From Caballeronia pedi (GTDB lineage: Bacteria; Pseudomonadota; Gammaproteobacteria; Burkholderiales; Burkholderiaceae), in the NCBI RefSeq assembly GCF_001544915.2, contig NZ_FCOE02000001.1:310001-374000 (forward strand): 64,000 nucleotides of DNA, given 5' to 3'. The position numbers and the translations under genes were made by a program. Position 1 is the first letter of the stretch, and each line of letters starts with the position of its first letter. Under the pieces are notes generated by a model. That model saw only the letters and a program-made list of their open reading frames with translations. It searched no databases and had not been told where the DNA came from. Below, piece by piece: positions 35,651 through 45,387 of the stretch.

Positions 35651-36507
35651 TTCGCCGCGTAGGCGCCTTGCGAGTGCAGCGCGGCTTCGGCCTGTTCGAG
35701 ATTGGCGATCGCGTCCTTGCCTTCGAGCGCGAGCAACTGCGCGACGAGCATCTCCGCGAGCGCCGATGCCGCGACGAGCGACGGAAAGAACGACGGCGAT
35801 TCGTGCGCGAAGATCAGCGTGTGATCCGCGTTCAGGGCGATGGGCGACACAGCGCTGTCGGTGAGCGCGATGAGTTTCGCGCCGCGTTCGATCGCCGCCT
35901 GCGCGACGCGGACTGCTTCGACCGAATACGGCGCGAAGCTGACGACGATGACGGCATGCCGCTTCTCGATGCCGCGCAACTGCATTTCGAGCGTGCCGGC
36001 TTCGCCGTTCACGAGGCTGACCGACGGCCGGAACAGTCGATAACCGTAGAGCAGACCGAACGCGACGGGATAGCACGACCGAAAGCCCGCGACGTGCACG
36101 TGCGGCGCTTTCTTCAAGGTCTTCGCTGCGTCCACGACGCTGTCGGCGTTTTGCGCCAGCGTGAGTTCGAGATTGTGCGATTGGGCTTGCGCGAGGTCGC
36201 GGCCCAGATGATGGTCGGCGCCGCCCTTGACGAGCGAGCGGGCGCGCGTCGTCAGCGGTTCGGGGCGCGTGCGCACGCGGCTCACGAAGATTTCGCGCAA
36301 CTCGTTCCAGCCGGGGAAGCCGAGCTGCTGCGAGAGACGGACCATGGCGGCGGGCTGGACCTGCGCGCGTTCGGCGACCTTGCGCATCGAGAGCACGGCG
36401 ACTTCGTCGGGATAGTCGAGCAGGAAGGCGGCGCCGGCCTGGAATTGCGGGCTCAGGTCGGGGAAACGGTCGCGGATGGTCGCGGCGAGTTGGTCGAAGG
36501 TGGGCAC
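35647..36507 (-). CDS. MurR/RpiR-family transcriptional regulator
   Basis: This 286-residue regulator starts at GTG 36507 (V in NVPTFDQLAATIRDRFPDL); the codons upstream in the same frame are unlike the family. The N-terminal helix-turn-helix (VAVLSMRKVAERAQVQPAAMVRLSQQLGF) is of RpiR type. The C-terminal SIS domain (VHVAGFRSCYPVAFGLLYGY, VVSFAPYSVEAV) binds phosphosugars in many relatives, but here might bind another acidic effector. RpiR-type regulators often accompany D-amino-acid and amidohydrolase gene clusters. It is a candidate for binding the ACATATGT boxes, together with the neighbouring LysR protein. Confidence 0.88.
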   Translation of the reverse strand: MPTFDQLAATIRDRFPDLSPQFQAGAAFLLDYPDEVAVLSMRKVAERAQVQPAAMVRLSQQLGFPGWNELREIFVSRVRTRPEPLTTRARSLVKGGADHHLGRDLAQAQSHNLELTLAQNADSVVDAAKTLKKAPHVHVAGFRSCYPVAFGLLYGYRLFRPSVSLVNGEAGTLEMQLRGIEKRHAVIVVSFAPYSVEAVRVAQAAIERGAKLIALTDSAVSPIALNADHTLIFAHESPSFFPSLVAASALAEMLVAQLLALEGKDAIANLEQAEAALHSQGAYAAN

Positions 36508-36738
36508 GTTGGTGTTTGATGAGGCGAACGTGCTATTTAAGCATGAGCGCGACGCGGGGTAGCGCGTCGCGGAATTCTCTTTTCTGAAAGATTGAAACGG
36601 TGTTACCAAAGTCGGCTTGCACCTCAGCACGCGAGGCGGGTGGTCGAGAAGCGCTTGACAAGCGTCGATAGAATTTCACTCGCATTGAATTCGTGTTGAT
36701 CGGGGCACGTATTTGTCGATAGTATTATCTGACGAATA

Positions 36739-37191
36739 ATGCCCGGAAATCGCACCAGCATGAGCAATACCTATGGATACGGCATGCATCGAAACCTTAC
36801 TCCGTCCGAGCTACTTTTCCTGATTGCAGTTGATGAAACGTGCGATGAACTTGGAGTGAACGACGCCGTTGCTGTCGCATCCATATTAGCCGGCCAGAAT
36901 TGGCTTCCGACTCGGGTGAAGCCCATGGGTGCAACACCGGGCACTTCTGTTGCATCCAAATTGAGCCGAAGGTTTTTGGATTACGATATCAAATGGAAAA
37001 TCCTGCCGACAGTCACCAACGGCAGCGTCAAGCAATTGAAATTTCTTATGGCGCGGAATATCGGGAAATTCGTTGGGCGGACGGTACCGGTCGTGGGTTG
37101 GGCCATTGCCGCTCACGATGCGATGGCGATCGGTATCAACTCCGTTCGGCACTACAACAGGTTGGTTAAACAGGAAGACAGGATTTCTTGA
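36739..37191 (+). CDS. STM2901-like hypothetical protein
   Basis: This 150-residue protein has NLTPSELLFLIAVDETCDELG near its N-terminus, ILAGQNWLPTR, a GTSVASKLSRRFL motif and a probable membrane segment VGRTVPVVGWAIAAHDAMAI. This layout resembles the STM2901 family known from enterics, usually placed beside a DUF1493 gene, as here. Function unknown. The sequence is AT-richer than the surrounding genes. Two starts are possible (36739 or 36760); no clear ribosome binding site decides. It overlaps the next gene by one base (TGATG). Confidence 0.6.
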   Translation: MPGNRTSMSNTYGYGMHRNLTPSELLFLIAVDETCDELGVNDAVAVASILAGQNWLPTRVKPMGATPGTSVASKLSRRFLDYDIKWKILPTVTNGSVKQLKFLMARNIGKFVGRTVPVVGWAIAAHDAMAIGINSVRHYNRLVKQEDRIS

Positions 37192-37571
37192 TGCCTATTT
37201 CCGCATGGGGTCAACTGGAATTGTTTGTCAGATCTGAAACCGGCGCACGCAAAGTGCTCACCCGCCAGCTGACTTTGGAGAAAGATTTGGATTTGACAGG
37301 GGATGATGCTGACGATTTTATGGGGAAGTTCTTTGAAAAATTCGAAGTGAAGCATGGCGACTTTGACTTGAATCGATATTTTTCCGGGGAAGGTTTCAAC
37401 CCGTTCGTAATCATCGGATTTTTATTTTCCCGCAAACTAAGGCAGCAGTACGAAAAAGTGCCTTTAACTTTGAGCATGCTGGAAAAAGCTATCGAGGCTG
37501 GAATCTGGAAGAGCGGCTCGCTTGAAAAATTTGGCGATTGCGACCGATACAGCCATCAAGAGCCGGAGTAG
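37191..37571 (+). CDS. DUF1493 family protein
   Basis: This 126-residue acidic protein has the DUF1493 pattern: DLDLTGDDADDFMGKFFEKF, a following DLNRYFSGEGF and the C-terminal LTLSMLEKAIEAGIW. Its function is unknown in the family. The gene starts at the stop codon of the preceding gene (TGATG), so translation is coupled. It is AT-rich in base use, and together with the STM2901-like gene it forms a two-gene islet between the RpiR gene and the tRNA gene, suggesting horizontal acquisition. Confidence 0.68.
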   Translation: MPISAWGQLELFVRSETGARKVLTRQLTLEKDLDLTGDDADDFMGKFFEKFEVKHGDFDLNRYFSGEGFNPFVIIGFLFSRKLRQQYEKVPLTLSMLEKAIEAGIWKSGSLEKFGDCDRYSHQEPE

Positions 37572-37707
37572 CCGCTTGACCTGACTGACTGCGCCCGTCC
37601 AGCTGCGCCCCTTCGGTGAGCGCGACGTCGCGTATCGCTCTGAAGTTACCCTGCGAGGGATCGGTAACATAAAAATGTTTGCCGGTAAGCCTCAGAGCCC
37701 TCAAAGC

Positions 37708-37745
37708 AAAAAGCCGCTGTCCTTGTGGGACAGCGGCTTTTTCTT
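37708..37745. terminator. Strong bidirectional terminator after the tRNA gene
   Basis: AAAAAGCCGCTGTCC (37708-37722) and GGACAGCGGCTTTTT (37728-37742) form a perfect 15-bp stem with loop TTGTG. Runs of A and T on both sides allow it to end the tRNA transcript (minus strand) and any transcript from the islet (plus strand). Confidence 0.93.
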
Positions 37746-37750
37746 GAAGC

Positions 37751-37827
<77 letters not shown>

Positions 37828-37940
37828 GAAAGAAGACGAGATTATGGCGAGGGCCGATCGTACTGTCAACCCCTTCTCTACGATTTCTTAACAACGAGCA
37901 GGCGGACCTCAACCAGCGCCCGCCATGCGCCAGAGCAGCA

Positions 37941-39599
37941 TCAGTCCTCGTGATACACATTCGACTTGCGCGTGTCCTTCACGAACAACATGCCGATCAC
38001 GAACGTCGCCAGCGCAATCACGATCGGATACCACAGCCCCGAGTAGATATCGCCCTTGGCCGCGACGATCGCGAAGGCCGTCGCCGGCAGGAAGCCGCCG
38101 AACCAGCCGTTGCCGATGTGATACGGCAGCGACATCGACGTATAGCGGATCCGCGCCGGGAACATCTCGACCAGCATCGCCGCGATCGGGCCATACACCA
38201 TCGTCACGAAGATCACGAGGATGGTCAGGATCACGATCGCCATCGGCCAGTTGATCAGCGCCGGATCGGCCTTCGCCGGATAGCCCGCGCTCTTCAGCGT
38301 GCCCGCGAGCGTCTTGTCGAACGCCGCGCCTTGCGCCTTCGCATCGCCCGCCTTGCCGTCGTAGGTGTTCACCACGGTCTCGCCGACCTTGATCTGCGCC
38401 TGCGTGCCCGCCGGCGCGGCCACGTTTTCATAGTTCAGACCCGCCTTCGACAGCGCGCTCTTCGCGATATCGCAGGAGCTCGTGAACTTCGCCGTGCCCA
38501 CCGGATTGAACTGGAACGAGCACTCGTCCGGATTGGCGATCACGACGATCGGCGACTTCTGCGTCGCGGCTTCGAGCGTCGGGTTCGTGTAGTGCGCGAG
38601 CGCCTTGAAGAGCGGGAAGAAGCTCAGCGCGGCGATCAGGCAACCCGCCATGATGATCGGCTTGCGCCCGATCCGATCCGAAAGCGACCCGAAGAACACG
38701 AAGAACGGCGTGCCGATCAGCAGCGCCACCGCGACCATGATGTTCGCGCTGGTGCCATCGACCTTCAGCGTCTGCGTGAGGAAGAAGAGCGAGTAGAACT
38801 GGCCCGTGTACCACACGACCGCCTGACCCGCCGTCAAACCGAACAGCGCGAGCAGCACGATCTTCAGGTTTTTCCACTCGCCGAACGCTTCCGTGAGCGG
38901 CGCTTTCGAGGTCTTGCCCTCGGCCTTGATGCGCTCGAACACGGGCGACTCGTGCAGCTTCATCCGGATCCACACCGAGATCGCGAGCAGCAGGATCGAG
39001 ACGAGGAACGGAATGCGCCAGCCCCACGCGCCGAACTGCTCCTCGCCCATGATCGTGCGAACCGCGAGAATCACGATCAGCGAGATGAACAGACCGAGCG
39101 TCGCGGTTGTCTGGATCCAGGCCGTCCACGCGCCGCGCTTGTTCGAAGGCGCATGTTCCGCGACGTACGTCGCCGCGCCGCCGTACTCGCCGCCGAGCGC
39201 GAGGCCCTGCAGGAGTCGCATCGCGATGAAGATCACCGGCGCCGCGATGCCGATCGTCGCGTAACCGGGCAGGAAGCCGATCAGGAACGTCGACAGACCC
39301 ATGATGACGATCGTCACGAGGAACGTGTACTTGCGTCCGACCATGTCGCCGAGCCGCCCGAACACGATCGCGCCGAACGGCCGCACCGCGAAGCCCGCCG
39401 CGAAACCCAGCAAGGTGAAGATGAACCCCGCGGTCGGATTGACGCCGGAGAAGAACGTCTTGCTGATATAGACGGCGAGCGAGCCCGCCAGATAGAAGTC
39501 ATACCATTCGAACACCGTGCCGAGCGACGAGGCGAAGATGACTTTCTTCTCCTCCGCCGTCATCGGTGCGTGTGACACGCGCCCCTCAACCGTAGCCAT
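37941..39599 (-). CDS. MFS transporter, MHS type, with a large extra loop
   Basis: This 552-residue inner-membrane carrier has SLGTVFEWYDFYLAGSL, the GRLGDMVGRKYTF loop, RLLQGLALGGEYGGAATYVAEHA and the later GSLSDRIGRKPIIMAG motif of the metabolite:H+ symporter group. It is about 100 residues longer than usual because of an insertion near residues 336-450 between transmembrane helices 9 and 10. The insertion is soluble, contains Cys360 and Cys376, and should face the periplasm. The gene is alone on the minus strand, between the tRNA and the two-component system. The solute is unknown. Confidence 0.9.
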   Translation of the reverse strand: MATVEGRVSHAPMTAEEKKVIFASSLGTVFEWYDFYLAGSLAVYISKTFFSGVNPTAGFIFTLLGFAAGFAVRPFGAIVFGRLGDMVGRKYTFLVTIVIMGLSTFLIGFLPGYATIGIAAPVIFIAMRLLQGLALGGEYGGAATYVAEHAPSNKRGAWTAWIQTTATLGLFISLIVILAVRTIMGEEQFGAWGWRIPFLVSILLLAISVWIRMKLHESPVFERIKAEGKTSKAPLTEAFGEWKNLKIVLLALFGLTAGQAVVWYTGQFYSLFFLTQTLKVDGTSANIMVAVALLIGTPFFVFFGSLSDRIGRKPIIMAGCLIAALSFFPLFKALAHYTNPTLEAATQKSPIVVIANPDECSFQFNPVGTAKFTSSCDIAKSALSKAGLNYENVAAPAGTQAQIKVGETVVNTYDGKAGDAKAQGAAFDKTLAGTLKSAGYPAKADPALINWPMAIVILTILVIFVTMVYGPIAAMLVEMFPARIRYTSMSLPYHIGNGWFGGFLPATAFAIVAAKGDIYSGLWYPIVIALATFVIGMLFVKDTRKSNVYHED

Positions 39600-39827
39600 A
39601 TCGTCTCCTGATTTGATATTCGAATATGTCGGTCCGCGACTAGGCGGCTCCGGTGCAACGATTATTGGAACGAAAACTTACGGCGTTCTGACGCCGACTC
39701 GGAAGTCCGGGCGCTCGTAGAAATTCCTAATTGCGCGGATTTGTCGCGCATCCGTTTAGAACGATCGTTTAAATTCGTTTAATGTCGTTCTTCTCGCGCG
39801 TCTTCGGCATTTTCGCGATGCTGACGC

Positions 39828-41411
39828 TCAGGGTTTGTCCCGGGCAGGAAAAACCCGCTGCAGGCTGACGCGCACGAGGGTTCCGGCGCGACGCGGACTC
39901 TCCTGATACACGTGATCCTCGATGGCGAGCGCGCCGCCGTGCATCGCCGCGATCTCCTTGACGATCGCAAGGCCGAGGCCGCTGCCGTCGCCTTCGCGTC
40001 CGAGGATGCGATAGAACCGCTCGACCACGCGTTCGCGCTCGGCCGCGGGAATCCCGAGTCCTGTGTCTTCCACTTCGAGGTACACGAGATCGAGATCGCT
40101 GTCGTCGGTCCGCACGCGCACGGTGATGCGTCCGCCCGCCGGCGTGTAACGGATCGCGTTGTCGATCAGGTTCGACAGCATCTCGCGCAGCATCACCACG
40201 TTGCCTTCCACTTCGACCGGAAACGGCGGCTCTTCATAACCGAGGTCCATGCGCTTGGCGAGCGCGGCCTGCACCCAGTCGCGCACGGCGAGCCGCGCGA
40301 GATCGGTCAGCACGATGCGCGTGAAGATCTGCCCGGTCGCGCGATTCTCGGCGCGCGCGAGCGCGAGCAATTGCGTGACGAGACGCGCCGCGTGCTCGGA
40401 GCTGGTCGCGATCTGTTCGAGCGAGCGCTGCACTTCCGCCGATACATCCTGGCGCATCGCCAGTTCGGCCTGCATGCGCAGGCCCGCGAGCGGCGTCTTC
40501 ATCTGATGCGCGGCATCGGCGATAAAGCGCTTCTGGAACTCCATGTTCTGTTCGAGGCGCGTCAGCAGATCGTTGAACGACGCGACGAGCGGCGCGATCT
40601 CAGGCGGCGCGCTGCCGGCCTGGAGCGGCGAGAGATCGTCGGGACGGCGCGCGCGGATGTTCGATTGCAGCGCATGCAGCGGCGCGAGCCCACGCGAAAG
40701 CCCGAACCACACGAGGATGATGGCGAGCGGCAGGATCACGAACTGCGGCAGGATCACGCCCTTGATGATGTCGTTGGCGAGCTGGCTGCGCTTGTCGAGC
40801 GTTTCGGCCACCTGCACGAGCACCGGCTGCGCGCTGTCCGGATCGCGGCCGGGCGCGAGTTGCGGCAGATCGACGGTCGTATAGGCGACGCGGATGTCGT
40901 TGCCGCGCAGCACGTCGTCGCGAAACTCGACGATGCCCGGCTGCGGACGGTCGTCGTCGTGCGGCAAGGGCATGTCGCGGTCGCCGCCGACGAGTTCGCC
41001 GCGCGTGCCGAGCACCTGGAAGAACACGCTGTCGACGTTGTCGGCGCGCAGGAAATCGCGCGTCGCATCGGGAAGCCGCAATTCGGCGACGCCGTTGACC
41101 GGCTGGATCTGGCGCGCGAGCACATAGGCATCGGCTTCGAGCGCGCGGTCGAACGGGCCGTTCGCGATCGACTTCGCGACGAGATACGTCACCGCGATGC
41201 TCATCGGCCAGAGCAGCAGAAGCGGCGCGAGCATCCAGTCGAGAATCTCGCCGAACAGCGAGCGCGGATGCGTTTCGTCGTCGGGTTCGAGTTCGTCGGG
41301 CGGCGCGAACGGGTTGGCGTAGCGCGCGTCGCGCTCGGCGTCGGAATCGGCGGCGCCCGCCTCGGCGTGGATTTTCGACTCGTGCGATTCGGTGGAAGCG
41401 GGCGACGCCAT
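39828..41411 (-). CDS. Sensor histidine kinase, TctE-like
   Basis: This 527-residue membrane kinase has an acidic N-terminal tail (about 55 residues), helix 1 near 60-80, a periplasmic sensor of about 130 residues like the 2CSK_N domain, helix 2 near 216-237, and a HAMP-like linker. The HisKA box FIADAAHQMKTPLAGL carries the phosphorylated His302. The ATPase domain shows NLIDNAIRYTP (N box), VEDTGLGIP (G1) and GDGSGLGLAIVKEI (G2). It follows the response-regulator gene by five bases, in the same operon. The signal is unknown; TctE relatives respond to tricarboxylates. Confidence 0.9.
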   Translation of the reverse strand: MASPASTESHESKIHAEAGAADSDAERDARYANPFAPPDELEPDDETHPRSLFGEILDWMLAPLLLLWPMSIAVTYLVAKSIANGPFDRALEADAYVLARQIQPVNGVAELRLPDATRDFLRADNVDSVFFQVLGTRGELVGGDRDMPLPHDDDRPQPGIVEFRDDVLRGNDIRVAYTTVDLPQLAPGRDPDSAQPVLVQVAETLDKRSQLANDIIKGVILPQFVILPLAIILVWFGLSRGLAPLHALQSNIRARRPDDLSPLQAGSAPPEIAPLVASFNDLLTRLEQNMEFQKRFIADAAHQMKTPLAGLRMQAELAMRQDVSAEVQRSLEQIATSSEHAARLVTQLLALARAENRATGQIFTRIVLTDLARLAVRDWVQAALAKRMDLGYEEPPFPVEVEGNVVMLREMLSNLIDNAIRYTPAGGRITVRVRTDDSDLDLVYLEVEDTGLGIPAAERERVVERFYRILGREGDGSGLGLAIVKEIAAMHGGALAIEDHVYQESPRRAGTLVRVSLQRVFPARDKP

Positions 41412-41416
41412 GCGGC

Positions 41417-42154
41417 TTACTTATAGTGCTGGCTGGCGGTTTCGCCCGCTGGCGGCGGGCTCGCGCCGTGCGCGCCGTTCGCTGTGACGCCCGCCTTCTC
41501 CAGCGTGTAGCCGAGACCGCGCACGGTGATGATCTTCGCGCCGCTCGGCTCGATCTTCTTGCGCAGCCGATGCACGTAGACCTCGATCGCGTTGTTGCTG
41601 ACTTCCTCACCCCACTCGCACAGATGATTGACGAGCTGTTCCTTCGATACGAGCCGGCCGGTTCTTTGTAGCAGCACTTCGAGCACGCCGAGCTCGCGCG
41701 CGGAGAGATCGATGACCTGATCGCCGATCGTCGCGATGCGTCCCACCTGATCGAACGTGAGCGACCCGTGTTTCACGACGGTCGGGCCGCCGCCCGCGCC
41801 GCGCCGCGTCAGCGCCCGCACGCGCGCTTCGAGCTCGTTGAGCGCGAACGGTTTCGCCATATAGTCGTCCGCGCCGAGATCGAGGCCTTTCACGCGTTCG
41901 TCGACGCTGTCGGCGGCGGTGAGGATCAGCACGGGCATCTGCGAATTGCGCGCGCGCAGGCGCCGCAGCACTTCGAGGCCGGGCATGAGCGGCAGGCCGA
42001 GATCGAGGATCAGCAGGTCGAAAGTCTGCAGCGAAAGCGCGGTGTCCGCCTCGACGCCATGCCTGACATGGTCTACGGCGTATCCCGATTGGCGGAGTGA
42101 TCGGACGAGGCCGTCCGCGAGTATGCTGTCGTCTTCGGCAATGAGGATTCGCAT
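41417..42154 (-). CDS. OmpR-family response regulator, TctD/QseB-like
   Basis: This 245-residue regulator has a receiver domain with acidic pocket EDD at 7-9, the phosphorylated Asp51 in [12 protein letters not shown] and the conserved Lys in [17 protein letters not shown]-terminal winged helix follows ([22 protein letters not shown]..., then [10 protein letters not shown] and [11 protein letters not shown]), as in the OmpR/PhoB family. A Pro/Gly-rich tail of about 20 residues ends it. The ATG at 42154 is used in place of the longer open frame. It is transcribed divergently from recA and shares an operon with the kinase. Confidence 0.93.
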   Translation of the reverse strand: MRILIAEDDSILADGLVRSLRQSGYAVDHVRHGVEADTALSLQTFDLLILDLGLPLMPGLEVLRRLRARNSQMPVLILTAADSVDERVKGLDLGADDYMAKPFALNELEARVRALTRRGAGGGPTVVKHGSLTFDQVGRIATIGDQVIDLSARELGVLEVLLQRTGRLVSKEQLVNHLCEWGEEVSNNAIEVYVHRLRKKIEPSGAKIITVRGLGYTLEKAGVTANGAHGASPPPAGETASQHYK

Positions 42155-42320
42155 CGTCGTGTGCGCCTTTGTACGCCATGCCTCGCGCGATGAAGCGCAT
42201 CGGCATTGCCGGCACGGCTCGTCGCCCGGCGCGGCGGTCTCCAGGTGTGTCGTGGTTTTTGCGCGGGTCGCGCGACGTGGAAAAAAAGCTGCGTCCACGC
42301 GCATCCATGCTTGCAAAAAC

Positions 42321-42340
42321 TACTGTTTTTTTATACAGTG
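42321..42340 (+). promoter_or_regulatory. LexA (SOS) box of recA
   Basis: TACTGTTTTTTTATACAGTG matches the LexA consensus CTGT-N8-ACAG, with TA flanks on the left. It lies 101 bases before the recA ATG and is the only such site seen in this part of the window. Confidence 0.9.
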
Positions 42341-42441
42341 TCTGCGTGAGTGAGAAGGGCGGTTTCGTATGCTTGTTTTTGGCTGCGAAAAAGCCCGTGA
42401 ACACTGCCTCAGACGCCGTTCATCATAGCAAAGGACGATTC

Positions 42442-43512
<1,071 letters not shown>

Positions 43513-43531
43513 GCATCGGGTCTGAAGGACG

Positions 43532-44512
43532 ATGCGCAAGCGCCGGTTCGGATCGAAGACTGACACGGCGGACGAAGCAACCGGCGACGGTTCCGAGTCC
43601 GCCGATCGCTACGAGCGGAGCAGTGAGCGGCGCCCTGCATCGACCAAGTCGAGCGGATTCACGCACAAGACCAGAGAACGCGCCGACGCGAAGTCATTCG
43701 CGTCGGCGCGTCGCGTTTTTGAGCCTGCCAAAGACGACGAAAGCAGCGTCGACGCAAGCGATCGCGCCACGCGTCTGGAGCAAGCGCGCGCTTTGCTGAA
43801 GCAGGCGGCAGAACAGCCGAAGGCGCGTCCGGCTGATCGCGCACCGCATGCCGAGCCTGCGCGCAACCCCGCGGAGCCCGACTCCACTCCCTTCACCGAC
43901 CCATTCGAAGACGCAGATCCCTTCGAGCCCTTCGAACAATGCGCGCCGGCTGAACCGGTGCGCGCCGAATCGGGTGAATCGGTCTACAGCCGTTCCAGCC
44001 AACGCGTTCGCAAGACTTCGGCAAGCGAACTCAACGATCCCAAACGTCCGCAACGCTCGTTGAAGGCGCGCGCGCTCGGTTTTCTCTCGCGGCGCGAATA
44101 CAGCCGCGCGGAGTTGTCGCGCAAACTGCGTCCGTATGCGGAAGAAGCCAATCCGCTCGAAACATTGCTCGACAGTCTCGAACGCGATGGCTGGCTGTCG
44201 AACGAGCGCTTCGTCGAAAGCGTCGTGCATCGACGGGCGTCGCGCATGGGTGGCAGCAGGATCATCAGCGAACTGAAGCGCCATGCCGTCGGCGACACGC
44301 TCATCAGCGAAACCGCGGACAAGCTCGCGCAATCCGAAACCGCACGCGCTCAGGCTGTGTGGGAGAAGAAGTACGGCGTGCTGCCCGAAACGCCCGCCGA
44401 GCGCTCGAGGCAAGCGCGCTTTCTGGCCGCGCGCGGGTTTTCTGGCGGCACCATTGGGAAGATTCTCAAGGGCGGCGACGAAGACTGGACCGACGAGCCC
44501 GTCGACGACTGA
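43532..44512 (+). CDS. recX: RecX regulatory protein with long N-terminal extension
   Basis: RecX binds RecA filaments and limits their activity. The last 150 residues (from about 175, KARALGFLSRREYSRAELSRKL...) are a normal RecX: GWLSNERFVESVVHRR, RMGGSRIISELKRHAV and a final RQARFLAARGFSGGTIGKIL. The first 175 residues are low-complexity and rich in Ala, Glu, Pro, Arg and Ser, with no recognised domain, so the protein is about twice the usual length. No later in-frame ATG gives a plain RecX start close to the core, so the extension is likely real. It follows recA by 19 bp. Confidence 0.9.
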   Translation: MRKRRFGSKTDTADEATGDGSESADRYERSSERRPASTKSSGFTHKTRERADAKSFASARRVFEPAKDDESSVDASDRATRLEQARALLKQAAEQPKARPADRAPHAEPARNPAEPDSTPFTDPFEDADPFEPFEQCAPAEPVRAESGESVYSRSSQRVRKTSASELNDPKRPQRSLKARALGFLSRREYSRAELSRKLRPYAEEANPLETLLDSLERDGWLSNERFVESVVHRRASRMGGSRIISELKRHAVGDTLISETADKLAQSETARAQAVWEKKYGVLPETPAERSRQARFLAARGFSGGTIGKILKGGDEDWTDEPVDD

Positions 44513-44628
44513 GCGCCGCACTCGCCCAGCTTAATCCGCACGCGCGTTCCATTCGTCAGGCGCATGCCGGCCCGGAATACCCAATATGCTAAAATTGCAC
44601 GGTTTTCCCCGTACCGGCTCACTCCAGC

Positions 44629-45279
44629 ATGCCTCTCTCGCCTCCCGCTCCCCGACAAGTGCGCCACCGTCGCGCGATTCGGCTGGAGGCGTTCGAGCGT
44701 GACGACGGCCTGTGGGATATCGAAGCCTGTCTAACCGATGAGAAGCCGCGCGACTTTCGCCTCGCGACGGGCGTCCGGCCACACGGCCTGCCGATCCATG
44801 AACTCTGGCTGCGCATCACCATCGACCGCAAGCTCACCATCGTCGACGTCGAAGCGTCGTCGGACTGGTCGCCTTATGGCGGTCTGTGCGCGGAGTCCAA
44901 TCCGGTCTATCGCAAGCTCATCGGGCTCAATCTGCTACAAAGTTTTCGCCGCGAAGCCAACAAGGTGCTGCGCGGCGCGGCCGGCTGCACGCATCTCACC
45001 GAGCTGTGCGGTGTTTTGCCGACGGCCGCCATTCAGGCATTCGCCGGCGACGTCTGGAAGATCGAAGACGGCAATCCGTTCAAGCAAGACGATGCATCGA
45101 ATCCCGCGAGCGCAGCGCACGACGAGCCGCCGTTCCAGCTCGGCCGTTGCCGCGCATTGCGTTTCGACGGGCCCGCGGTCAAGGAGTATTACCCGCGGTG
45201 GTTCGGCTACACGCCGGCCGATGCATCCGAATCCGCAACGACGGTACAGGACAAGGCGGAGACGAAATCCGCCTCGTAG
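44629..45279 (+). CDS. DUF2889 family protein
   Basis: This 216-residue protein has the DUF2889 layout: RRIAIRLEAFERDDGLWDIEA-like start, then HELWLRITIDRKLTIVDVEA, the Cys-containing GCTHLTELCG motif near the middle and the C-terminal RCRALRFDGPAVKEYYPRW. The function is unknown, with a conserved acidic and histidine pattern that could bind metal. It lies between recX and sucC, a conserved Burkholderiales position, and could share expression with one or the other. A TAAAAT box at 44590-44595 is a possible -10 for it. Confidence 0.85.
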   Translation: MPLSPPAPRQVRHRRAIRLEAFERDDGLWDIEACLTDEKPRDFRLATGVRPHGLPIHELWLRITIDRKLTIVDVEASSDWSPYGGLCAESNPVYRKLIGLNLLQSFRREANKVLRGAAGCTHLTELCGVLPTAAIQAFAGDVWKIEDGNPFKQDDASNPASAAHDEPPFQLGRCRALRFDGPAVKEYYPRWFGYTPADASESATTVQDKAETKSAS

Positions 45280-45387
45280 GGCGCAGGCAGCGCTTGCGCG
45301 CACGCACGGAATTCAAAGAAGAATCGAAAAATCAGCGGTTCAAGCACATAGAAGTTCACTCCAACTCTCAGACTGAAGGAATCACGC

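Noticed and set aside
36508..36630. Upstream in-frame codons of the RpiR regulator
   Set aside because: They add 41 residues unlike the family; GTG 36507 gives the expected N-terminus.
36540..36738. Search for a duplicated tRNA 3' end (attachment site) bounding the islet
   Set aside because: No copy of the tRNA 3' sequence was found by eye on the far side, so no att site is claimed.
37653..37677. GTTACC/GGTAAC short inverted repeat after the DUF1493 gene
   Set aside because: Only six bases per arm with no functional context; too weak to call an attachment or regulatory site.
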